NCBI GenBank assembly: GCA_030601615.1
Contig: JAUVTH010000120.1
Location: 1 to 5,260 of the forward strand
Length of the DNA stretch: 5,260 bases
Direction of reading: 5' to 3'
Source of the DNA: Gemmatimonadota bacterium
GTDB lineage: Bacteria > Gemmatimonadota > Gemmatimonadetes > Palauibacterales > Palauibacteraceae
A program made the translations under genes and the position numbers. Every line of letters begins with the position of its first letter. Within the stretch, counting starts at the first letter, position 1. The notes beneath the pieces are model-generated. The model was not told where the DNA came from. It did no database searches and saw only the letters and a program-made list of their open reading frames with translations. Below, one piece after another: positions 1 through 5,185 of this stretch.

Positions 1-135
1 CATCAGCTCGGCGATGGCGGTGGCGAGAAGGTCGTCGGGCCGCACGTACGCCAGGGCCCCGCCGTGGCGACCGACTGGGGTGCGAACGGCTCCGCAGATC
101 AGGGGATCCCGCGAGTCGGGTTCTCGGGTCGACAT
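1..135 (-). CDS. Thiolase (acetyl-CoA C-acyltransferase family), N-terminal fragment
   Basis: The first 45 codons of a gene that continues beyond the left edge. The reading frame contains ICGAVRTPVGRHGGAL followed by VRPDDLLATAIAEL, which is the characteristic opening of thiolases (first beta strand, RTPxG turn, then the RxDDL helix). Thiolases cleave 3-ketoacyl-CoA with CoA to release acetyl-CoA, or run the reverse condensation, usually in the cytoplasm as tetramers. The GRxGGALxxVRxDDL wording is closest in my memory to the 3-oxoadipyl-CoA thiolases PcaF/PaaJ, but the nucleophilic cysteine and the catalytic His/Cys motifs lie outside the window, so subtype is inference. Two ATGs are possible, at 144 and 135. 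I prefer 135 because the only Shine-Dalgarno-like GGAG (145-148) abuts the 144 ATG directly but sits 9 bases before 135. It follows the aldehyde dehydrogenase stop by about 19 bases (10 if 144 is used), so the two are almost certainly cotranscribed. Confidence 0.88.
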   Translation of the reverse strand, partial: MSTREPDSRDPLICGAVRTPVGRHGGALAYVRPDDLLATAIAELM

Positions 136-144
136 GTCAGGCAT

Positions 145-148
145 CTCC
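145..148 (-). promoter_or_regulatory. Shine-Dalgarno GGAG that decides the thiolase start
   Basis: Read on the minus strand, GGAG lies between the aldehyde dehydrogenase stop (155-157) and the thiolase. It touches the upstream ATG at 144 with no spacer but lies 9 bases before the ATG at 135, so it supports the shorter thiolase reading. The second start is therefore the likelier one. Confidence 0.5.
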
Positions 149-154
149 GCTCGC

Positions 155-1594
155 TCAGTCGAGCGCCACCCAGACGCTCTTGGTCTGCGTGTACTCCTCG
201 CGGGCCCGTTCGCCCAGGTCTCGGCCGCATCCCGCCTGCTTCCAGCCCCCGAACGGGGAGCCCGGCTCGTACCGGTTGTACGTGTTAACCCATCCGGTGC
301 CGGCATTCTCGCGCCGCCCGTCGCGGTGGGCCTTGCCGACGTCGCGTGTCCATACGCCTGCGGCCAGTCCGTAGATGGTCTCGTTCGCCTGGTCGATCGC
401 GTCGTCCAGGTCGGAGAACGCGAGCGTCGCGAGCACGGGACCGAAGATCTCCTCACGGGCGATCTTCATGTCGGGCTTCACGTCGTCAAACACGGTGGCC
501 TCGATGAAAAACCCTCGCCCGTCTACGCTCGCCGGCTTCCCGCCGGCTCGCAGCACGGCGCCCTCCGAGATTCCCGACTCGATGTACGAGAGAACGCGCT
601 CGTGCTGCGCTTTCGACACGATGGCCCCGAGCCTCGTTTTCGGATGCGTCGGATCGCCTACGGTCATGCCTGCGGCGCGCGCGACCAGGACGTCCATGAA
701 CTCGTCCTTGATCGAGGCTTCCACGAACAGCCGCGATCCGGCCGCACACACTTCACCCTTCCCGTAGAAGATCCCCGTCGTCACACCGCGCGCCGCCGCT
801 GCCAGGTCCGCGTCCGCGAACACGACGTTGGGAGACTTCCCGCCGAGCTCCAGGGAGACCTTCTTGAGCGATTCCGCGGCACTGCGCATGACGATGCGTC
901 CAGTTTCCGTGGAGCCCGTAAATGCGATCTTGTCGATGCCCGGATGCTCGACCATCGCCTGTCCGGTGATGGGCCCGCGACCCGGGATCACGTTCACGAT
1001 CCCCGGCGGGAAGCCGGCTTCGAGCGCCAGCTCCCCGAGGAGCAGTGCCGTAAGGGAAGTCTCCTCGGCTGGCTTCAGGATCACGGCGTTCCCGCAGGCG
1101 AGGGCGGGCGCGAGCTTCCACGAAGCGATGTTGAGCGGGAAGTTCCACGGCACGATCGCGCCGATCACGCCCAGGGGCTCGCGGAGCGTGTAGTTGAGGA
1201 ACGGGCCCGAAACGGGGATCACATCCCCGGATAGCTTGTCGGCCCACCCCGCGAAATACCGGAAGTTCGCAACGACGAACGGAAGGTCCACCTTCGCGGA
1301 CTCGAACGCCGGTTTGCCGTTGTCCCGCGTCTCGGTCTCGGCGATGAATTCGAGGTTCTCTTGAACCAGGTCGGCGAGCCGCCACAGCAGCTTCGAGCGC
1401 CGGTGCGGATCCATGTCACGCCAGGCCGGGTCCTCGAACGCTTCCCGCGCCGAGCGTACAGCCGCGTCAACTTCGGCCGTGCCCGCCTCCTCAACCTCGG
1501 CGATGACCTCCTCCGTGGCCGGGTTCACTGTGGGGAAGCGGTCGCTCCCCTCTACCCACTCACCGCCGATCAGCAGTCTTGTCCGCAGCTCCAT
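155..1594 (-). CDS. NAD(P)-dependent aldehyde dehydrogenase (ALDH superfamily, class 1/2-like)
   Basis: A full-length 479-residue enzyme that oxidises an aldehyde to the carboxylic acid with NAD(P)+. Visible landmarks in order: an N-terminal IGGEW strand; NPATEEV (24-30); the Rossmann-type cofactor domain with PWNFP (149-153, Asn151 is the oxyanion-hole residue) and KPAEE (174-178, Lys174 and Glu177 contact the adenosine ribose, the Glu favouring NAD+); FTGSTETG (225-232, nucleotide-binding turn); LELGGKSP with general base Glu249; GEVCAAGSR with nucleophile Cys283; EEIFGPV (381-387); and SPFGGWKQ (446-453) before the C-terminal EEYTQTKSVWV oligomerisation strand. All catalytic residues are present and the length is normal for the family. 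The ATG at 1594 is preceded by AAGGA four bases upstream on the minus strand. It sits between an enoyl-CoA hydratase and a thiolase, which implies a role in catabolism of a compound that passes through an aldehyde and CoA esters. The actual substrate cannot be told; betaine-, phenylacetaldehyde- and aliphatic aldehyde dehydrogenases all share these motifs. Confidence 0.96.
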   Translation of the reverse strand: MELRTRLLIGGEWVEGSDRFPTVNPATEEVIAEVEEAGTAEVDAAVRSAREAFEDPAWRDMDPHRRSKLLWRLADLVQENLEFIAETETRDNGKPAFESAKVDLPFVVANFRYFAGWADKLSGDVIPVSGPFLNYTLREPLGVIGAIVPWNFPLNIASWKLAPALACGNAVILKPAEETSLTALLLGELALEAGFPPGIVNVIPGRGPITGQAMVEHPGIDKIAFTGSTETGRIVMRSAAESLKKVSLELGGKSPNVVFADADLAAAARGVTTGIFYGKGEVCAAGSRLFVEASIKDEFMDVLVARAAGMTVGDPTHPKTRLGAIVSKAQHERVLSYIESGISEGAVLRAGGKPASVDGRGFFIEATVFDDVKPDMKIAREEIFGPVLATLAFSDLDDAIDQANETIYGLAAGVWTRDVGKAHRDGRRENAGTGWVNTYNRYEPGSPFGGWKQAGCGRDLGERAREEYTQTKSVWVALD

Positions 1595-1638
1595 GAGGTC
1601 CTTTCGGGGAGGTGTCCGCGCTATTCGGGGGGTCGTGT

Positions 1639-1666
1639 CCGGTCCGGCGACGGTTCGCCGGACCGG
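1639..1666. repeat. Perfect 12-bp inverted repeat (hairpin) between hydratase and aldehyde dehydrogenase genes
   Basis: The arm CCGGTCCGGCGA (1639-1650) and its exact reverse complement (1655-1666) flank a 4-base loop. On the transcript of the minus-strand operon the hairpin begins 18 bases after the hydratase stop and ends about 44 bases before the dehydrogenase ATG. There is no T-run after it on either strand, so it is not a canonical intrinsic terminator. It could be a partial terminator, an RNA-processing or 3'-end-stabilising element that sets different expression for the two genes, or a protein operator, since the DNA form is also a strong dyad. The structure is seen directly; the role is inference. 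Confidence 0.75.
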
Positions 1667-1684
1667 TTCCCATCGACCGTGCGC

Positions 1685-2473
1685 TCAGGTGCCGGTGAAC
1701 TCCGGCGGGCGCTTCTCGATGTACGCGTTCAGCCCCTCCTTGGCATCCGAGCCCTGGAACAGCAGCTGCTGGAGCTCACGCTCGATGGCGAGGCCCTCGG
1801 AGAACGGAACCTCCACGCCGCTGCACACAGCGCGCTTGATCCGCCCCACGGCCCGGGAGGCCTTATGCGGCGGTACGAACTGACGAGCGTAGTCCATGAT
1901 CTGCCCGAAGAAGTCATCGCCCTCGTAGATCTTGTTCACCAGCCCCAGCTCGAGGGCCTCTTCGAAATCGAACATGCGGCCCTCAACCATCAGCTCGATG
2001 GCGCGGGACTTTCCGAGTAGCCGGCCGAGGCGCTGTGTGCCGCCCGTGCCCGGGAGCACGCCCAGCGTCACCTCGGGCAGACCGATCTTCCCGCCGCCTT
2101 TCCTGGCGATCCGGAGGTCGCAGGCCAGCGCGATCTCGAGACCGCCGCCCACTGTGTGCCCGTTGAGCGCCGCGATGACCAGTTTCGGGGTCTGCTCGAG
2201 GCGGTTCAGCGTCTCGTTGGCGTGCAGGCAGAAGTAGTATTTGAAGTAGGGATCCGAGGTCTGGAGCATGTTGATGTTCGCGCCGGCGCTGAAGAACTTC
2301 TCTCCCGCGCCCCGGAGCACGATTACGTGAACGGCCTCGTCGAACCGGGCTCTGAGGATCGCCTCGTCCATCTCCCGCATCATCTCGTGCGTATACGTGT
2401 TCGCCGGCGGATCGTGCATCGTGATCACCGCCACGCCGTCGACCACTTCGTACTGGATCAGCTTGTCCGCCAT
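1685..2473 (-). CDS. Enoyl-CoA hydratase/isomerase (crotonase superfamily)
   Basis: A 262-residue crotonase-fold protein, the standard size for the family. It binds an acyl-CoA and holds the thioester carbonyl in an oxyanion hole; family members typically add water across a 2-enoyl-CoA double bond or shift it. Motifs seen: FFSAGANI (60-67, first oxyanion-hole strand), NGHTVGGGLEIALACDLRIA region (104-123) containing the second oxyanion glycine and Glu113, and GLPEVTLGVLPGTGGTQRL (131-149) with Glu134. Glu113 and Glu134 match the two catalytic glutamates of rat mitochondrial hydratase (Glu144 and Glu164), so true hydratase activity is plausible rather than only isomerase. The frame is open up to an ATG at 2509, but I chose the ATG at 2473: it is preceded by GGAGAGA, the protein then begins MADKLIQYE as family members usually do, and the extra 12 residues are charged and unlike family sequence, with no ribosome-binding site. 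It is the first gene of the minus-strand block, ahead of an aldehyde dehydrogenase and a thiolase, consistent with a beta-oxidation-like or aromatic-acid pathway. Exact substrate unknown. Confidence 0.95.
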   Translation of the reverse strand: MADKLIQYEVVDGVAVITMHDPPANTYTHEMMREMDEAILRARFDEAVHVIVLRGAGEKFFSAGANINMLQTSDPYFKYYFCLHANETLNRLEQTPKLVIAALNGHTVGGGLEIALACDLRIARKGGGKIGLPEVTLGVLPGTGGTQRLGRLLGKSRAIELMVEGRMFDFEEALELGLVNKIYEGDDFFGQIMDYARQFVPPHKASRAVGRIKRAVCSGVEVPFSEGLAIERELQQLLFQGSDAKEGLNAYIEKRPPEFTGT

Positions 2474-2480
2474 TCGTGCG

Positions 2481-2487
2481 TCTCTCC
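2481..2487 (-). promoter_or_regulatory. Shine-Dalgarno-like GGAGAGA that decides the hydratase start
   Basis: Read on the minus strand, GGAGAGA ends 7 bases before the ATG at 2473 (its GGAG core is 10 bases away, slightly long). The alternative in-frame ATG at 2509 has only GCTGTTGCGAA before it, with no purine-rich site, so this element supports the 262-residue product. Confidence 0.45.
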
Positions 2488-2593
2488 GTTCAGGTAGGAT
2501 GTCGTCCATTTCGCAACAGCATAACCTAGCGAGGGAGGCCGCGGGCCCACAATCGGACGGAGGTCGTGTAGTCCAGCGGGATTTGTCTGCACC

Positions 2594-2622
2594 TTGGTAA
2601 GCGCCGGTCGCGCCGCTAGTTT
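2594..2622 (+). promoter_or_regulatory. Candidate sigma-70-type promoter for nfeD-floA, possibly leaderless
   Basis: TTGGTA (2594-2599) and TAGTTT (2617-2622) are separated by exactly 17 bases. The first matches 4 of 6 bases of TTGACA, the second 3 of 6 of TATAAT. A start about 7 bases downstream of the -10 would fall on or next to the nfeD ATG at 2629. Consistent with that, no Shine-Dalgarno sequence precedes the ATG. The hexamers are weak and no other evidence is available, so this is a suggestion only. No comparably spaced promoter was found for the divergent hydratase gene in the same 155-base gap. Confidence 0.25.
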
Positions 2623-2628
2623 CTTCAC

Positions 2629-4062
2629 ATGAGAACCCACCATACGTGGCGGCCGCCGCTCCGGCCGGCGGTACTCGCGGTGCTGCTCGCCGCAGTTGTC
2701 CCCGTTGCTCGGGGGCAGGAGAGCGGGCCGGTGTATCGGGTGCCCGTCACCGGCACCGTGGAGATGGGCCTCGCCCCGTTCGTGTCCCGAGCGCTCGAGG
2801 AAGCGGCCGCAGCGGGGGCTTCCGCCGTGATCCTCGACATCGACACTCCGGGCGGCCGCATCGATGCTGCATGGGAGATCATTGACGCCGTGCGGGATGC
2901 GCGGGTGCCCGTTCACGCCTACGTCAATCGCCGGGCATTGTCCGCTGGCGCGATGATCGCCCTGTCGGCCGACCGGTTGTACATGCGCCCCGGATCCACG
3001 ATCGGGGCCGCGACGCCGGTAGTCGGCGCCGGGAAGCGGGCGTCAGAGAAGATGGTGAGCGCCATGCGGTCAGAATTCCGGGCCCTGGCCGAGGAGCGCG
3101 GTTTCGATCCGGCGATCGCGGAAGCCATGGTCGATGAGAACGTGGCCGTCGAGGGTATCTCGGAGGTAGGCCGGCTGCTGACGCTGACGACGCGGGAAGC
3201 CGTCGAGCTCGGGGTCGCGACCGCAGCCGTGGACGACTGGCCGGCGCTGGTCACTTCCCTCGGTCTCGCGGGCGTGCCGGTCCGGGAAGTGAGCCTCAAC
3301 TGGGCTGAACGGATCGTCCGCCTTCTGACGAACCCGATGCTGGCGCCACTGCTGCTCAGCCTGGGCTTCATGGGGCTGATCATCGAGATCAGGACACCGA
3401 CGTTCGGGCTGGCCGGTGCGGTGGGCCTCATTTGCCTGTCGGCGTTCTTCGGGGCGCGCTTCGTCGTGCACCTGGCGGGCATGGAAGAAGTGATCCTGCT
3501 CGGCGTTGGCGCAGGGCTCATCGCCCTTGAGGTGTTCGTTATCCCCGGATTCGGAGTGGCCGGGCTCGCCGGTGGTGTTTCCGTTCTCACCGCCCTCATG
3601 TTGAGCATGCTTGGGAGTTATCCGACCGTGTCAGAAGTGATCAGCGCTCTAGGGATTATCGCCGTTTCGATTCTGCTGATAGGCGTGGTGGCATTCGCCG
3701 TCCTCAGACACCTGCCTTTCAGCCGCGCGATGTCGGGCGTCCTGCTGAACCGGGCCACGACACAGGAGGCGGGCTACCTGTCGGCGCCGGACAGAAGCGA
3801 TCTCGAGGGACGTGTCGGCAAGGCGCTGACGGACCTGCGGCCGTCCGGAACCGTCTCGATCGACGACGAGAGAATCGACGTGGTCACCGAGGGCCCGTGG
3901 GTCGAGAAGGGCGAAGAAGTGATCGTTCTTCGAGCCGAGAGCTACCGCCACGTGGTGCGTCGCGCCGAACCGGCGCAGGGGTCAGGGCCCGGTGAACGGC
4001 AGTCCGAATCGGCGCAGGAGTCAGAGCCGAGCGAGGAGCAGTCAGAACCGGAAGCAACCTGA
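2629..4062 (+). CDS. NfeD-family membrane-bound serine protease (ClpP-class, YqeZ/PH1510-like)
   Basis: A 477-residue protein of the long NfeD type. An N-terminal signal peptide (basic/polar start, hydrophobic core about 13-26, likely cut near VARG/Q at 29-30) exports a ClpP-fold protease domain (about 34-215). This contains ILDIDTPGG (68-76), then ALSAGAMIALSAD (103-115) with the likely nucleophile Ser105, PGSTIGAATPV (121-131), and Lys141 in ASEKM as the likely dyad lysine. Archaeal PH1510 uses such a Ser-Lys pair to cut the C-terminus of a partner stomatin. About five hydrophobic segments follow (roughly 234-252, 259-278, 287-304, 308-328, 334-358), then a soluble OB-fold NfeD domain (about 392-435, GRVGKALTDLRPSG...). 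The last 30 residues are a low-complexity Glu/Ser/Gln/Pro tail built from a duplicated 13-residue unit. The ATG at 2629 lacks a Shine-Dalgarno site, but it gives a complete signal peptide. The next gene is floA, the usual genomic partner of this family, so it likely processes or assists the flotillin at the membrane. That link is known for the family and inferred here. Confidence 0.95.
   Translation: MRTHHTWRPPLRPAVLAVLLAAVVPVARGQESGPVYRVPVTGTVEMGLAPFVSRALEEAAAAGASAVILDIDTPGGRIDAAWEIIDAVRDARVPVHAYVNRRALSAGAMIALSADRLYMRPGSTIGAATPVVGAGKRASEKMVSAMRSEFRALAEERGFDPAIAEAMVDENVAVEGISEVGRLLTLTTREAVELGVATAAVDDWPALVTSLGLAGVPVREVSLNWAERIVRLLTNPMLAPLLLSLGFMGLIIEIRTPTFGLAGAVGLICLSAFFGARFVVHLAGMEEVILLGVGAGLIALEVFVIPGFGVAGLAGGVSVLTALMLSMLGSYPTVSEVISALGIIAVSILLIGVVAFAVLRHLPFSRAMSGVLLNRATTQEAGYLSAPDRSDLEGRVGKALTDLRPSGTVSIDDERIDVVTEGPWVEKGEEVIVLRAESYRHVVRRAEPAQGSGPGERQSESAQESEPSEEQSEPEAT
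3970..4047 (+). repeat. 39-bp imperfect tandem duplication at the nfeD 3' end
   Basis: Unit 1 is 3970-4008 and unit 2 is 4009-4047, directly adjacent and in frame. They agree at 29 of 39 bases by my hand alignment, with shared runs CGGCGCAGG and CAGTC. They encode PAQGSGPGERQSE (residues 448-460) and SAQESEPSEEQSE (461-473), then PEAT and the stop. The unit length is a multiple of three, so copy number can change without breaking the frame. The result is an acidic, probably disordered cytoplasmic tail beyond the OB-fold domain. Confidence 0.8.
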
Positions 4063-4098
4063 AGCGGAGTCGGTCCAACTCGACAACCGGCCGGCGAT

Positions 4099-4112
4099 GA
4101 AGCGACCGCTTC
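4099..4112. repeat. Short dyad GAAGCG-AC-CGCTTC in the nfeD-floA gap
   Basis: Six-base arms are perfectly complementary around a 2-base centre; as RNA it would fold as a 5-bp stem with a 4-base loop. It lies 37 bases after the nfeD stop and 83 bases before the floA start. It could be a weak hairpin or a small operator. No T-run follows, so it is not a good intrinsic terminator. It may be chance. Confidence 0.4.
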
Positions 4113-4138
4113 GAGTGTAGGTACGTAGGGAACCGAAC

Positions 4139-4198
4139 ATGAAACGGCCCCCGTCCGTCGTCGGGACGGGCCATGAAACCCAGGAGATGAAGTCATGA
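4139..4198 (+). CDS. Possible 19-codon leader ORF overlapping the floA start
   Basis: An ATG at 4139 opens a frame of 19 codons (beginning MKRPPSVVG) whose TGA at 4196-4198 overlaps the floA ATG at 4195-4197 as ATGA, the classic geometry for translational coupling. A weak purine run, AGGGA (4127-4131), stands 7 bases before the ATG. The hairpin at 4146-4172 lies inside the ORF, so ribosomes translating it would melt the structure just ahead of the floA ribosome-binding site. No homology can be claimed for the peptide, and a short frame like this may easily arise by chance. It is offered as a candidate regulatory leader ORF, not an established gene. Confidence 0.2.
   Translation: MKRPPSVVGTGHETQEMKS
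4146..4172 (+). repeat. GC-rich hairpin in the floA leader, flanked by CATGAAAC direct repeats
   Basis: GGCCC (4146-4150) plus GTCC (4153-4156) can pair with GGACGGGCC (4164-4172), giving a 9-bp stem with a 2-base bulge and a 7-base loop. The 8-base sequence CATGAAAC occurs on both sides (4138-4145 and 4172-4179). No T-run follows the stem, so it is not a standard terminator. It ends only 10 bases before the floA Shine-Dalgarno site and could modulate floA expression relative to nfeD, or protect a processed 5' end. Confidence 0.6.
4182..4186 (+). promoter_or_regulatory. floA Shine-Dalgarno AGGAG
   Basis: AGGAG ends 8 bases before the ATG at 4195 and is the strongest ribosome-binding site in the window. 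Another ATG (4187) touches it directly and is too close to be served by it, which fixes the floA start at 4195. Confidence 0.8.
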
Positions 4199-5184
4199 CA
4201 GAAACCACCGCCGTGGGGGCGATCGTCGTCGTCTTTCTCGCCTTCTTCCTCATAATGATCGTCACATGGGCGGTGCCGGTTCGCCTGTGGATCGAAGCGT
4301 ACGCCAGCGGCGTCAGGGTGAGCATCGGCAGCCTCATAGGAATGCGCCTGCGGAAGGTGAATCCGGCGGGCATCATCCGTCCCCTCATCGCCGCCACGAA
4401 AGCGGGTATAGACCTGGACGTGAACGAGCTCGAGGCGCACTTCCTGGCCGGTGGCGACGTGGCCCGTGTCTCCAACGCCCTGATCTCGGCTGACAAGGCG
4501 AATATCGAGCTCGGGTTCTCGCAGGCCGCCGCGATCGACCTCGCCGGCCGCGACGTCTTCGAAGCCGTGCAGGTGTCGGTGAATCCGAAGGTGATCCAGA
4601 CCCCGAGGGTCGCCGCGATGGCGAAGGACGGCATTCAGTTGATCGCGATTGCACGCGTCACCATCAGAGCCAACATCAACCGGCTCGTCGGTGGGGCGGG
4701 GGAGGAGACCATCCTCGCCCGCGTGGGTGAGGGGATCGTCAGCACGATCGGTTCCGCCGACTCACATAAGAAGGTGCTCGAGAATCCAGACGCCATCTCA
4801 AAGACCGTGCTCGCCAAGGGACTCGACGCCGGCACGGCGTTCGAGATCCTGTCGATCGACATCGCAGACGTGGACGTCGGCAAGAACATCGGCGCCGAGC
4901 TGCAGATCGACCAGGCGGAAGCGGACAAGCAGATCGCCCAGGCGAAGGCGGAGGAGCGTCGCGCCCTGGCGGTGGCTCACGAGCAGGAGAACCGGGCACG
5001 TGTCGAGGAGATGCGGGCCGAAGTGGTCAAGGCTGAGGCCGAGGTGCCTCTCGCGATGGCCGAGGCGTTCCGTTCGGGCCACCTGGGCGTGATGGACTAC
5101 ATGAGGTATCGGAACATGGAGTCAGATACCGACATGCGGGCTTCCATCGCGGGAGCAGCAGAGGGAGAGGAGAAGGGGATCTGA
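4195..5184 (+). CDS. floA: Flotillin-like protein FloA
   Basis: A 329-residue protein that matches the very conserved FloA (B. subtilis YqfA, 331 residues) from end to end. An N-terminal hydrophobic hairpin or helix (about 6-27) anchors it in the membrane. The PHB/flotillin domain follows, with VPVRLWIEAYASGVRV (27-42), KVNPAGIIRPLIAA (54-67), SVNPKVIQTP (128-137) and DGIQLIAIARVTIRANI (145-161). An Ala/Glu/Lys-rich coiled coil (about 233-290, QIDQAEADKQIAQAKAEERR and repeats of EVVKAEAEVP) supports oligomerisation. The tail (about 290-320) keeps the GHLGVMDYMRYRN block. FloA assembles into membrane foci that organise functional microdomains and influence secretion, signalling and envelope stress responses, as known mainly from Bacillus and Staphylococcus. 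Here it follows an NfeD-family protease, the usual partner, and is followed one base later by a small membrane ORF. The ATG at 4195 has a good AGGAG 8 bases upstream. No missing or odd residues are visible. Confidence 0.97.
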   Translation: MTETTAVGAIVVVFLAFFLIMIVTWAVPVRLWIEAYASGVRVSIGSLIGMRLRKVNPAGIIRPLIAATKAGIDLDVNELEAHFLAGGDVARVSNALISADKANIELGFSQAAAIDLAGRDVFEAVQVSVNPKVIQTPRVAAMAKDGIQLIAIARVTIRANINRLVGGAGEETILARVGEGIVSTIGSADSHKKVLENPDAISKTVLAKGLDAGTAFEILSIDIADVDVGKNIGAELQIDQAEADKQIAQAKAEERRALAVAHEQENRARVEEMRAEVVKAEAEVPLAMAEAFRSGHLGVMDYMRYRNMESDTDMRASIAGAAEGEEKGI

Positions 5185-5185
5185 G

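Noticed and set aside
14..1234. A 406-codon open frame on the plus strand across the aldehyde dehydrogenase gene.
   Set aside because: It is antisense to a gene with complete catalytic motifs, its translation is Arg/Gly/His-rich and family-free, and such long shadows are common in GC-rich coding DNA.
1606..1614. GGGGAGGTG on the plus strand, resembling a strong Shine-Dalgarno site (CACCTCC, an anti-Shine-Dalgarno look-alike, on the minus strand).
   Set aside because: No credible plus-strand gene starts after it, and pairing with the dehydrogenase ribosome-binding site on the minus-strand transcript would involve only about three base pairs.
2474..2509. A 12-codon N-terminal extension of the hydratase from an ATG at 2509.
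   Set aside because: No ribosome-binding site precedes it, and the extension does not look like the start of crotonase-family proteins, whereas the ATG at 2473 has GGAGAGA and a typical start.
2510..2560. A possible minus-strand promoter for the hydratase operon (TATGCT at 2523-2518).
   Set aside because: The -10-like word has no acceptable -35 hexamer at 16-18 bases; the nearest TTGTGG is 23 bases away.
2458..2916. A 152-codon minus-strand frame covering the gap between the hydratase and nfeD genes.
   Set aside because: It begins inside nfeD on the opposite strand and overlaps the hydratase start; its composition is typical of a shadow frame and no motif is seen. It would also use the divergent promoter region as coding sequence.
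3942..4634. A 230-codon minus-strand frame across the nfeD-floA junction.
   Set aside because: It is antisense to the strongly conserved FloA and to the nfeD tail; Arg/Ser/Thr-rich translation without recognisable domain.
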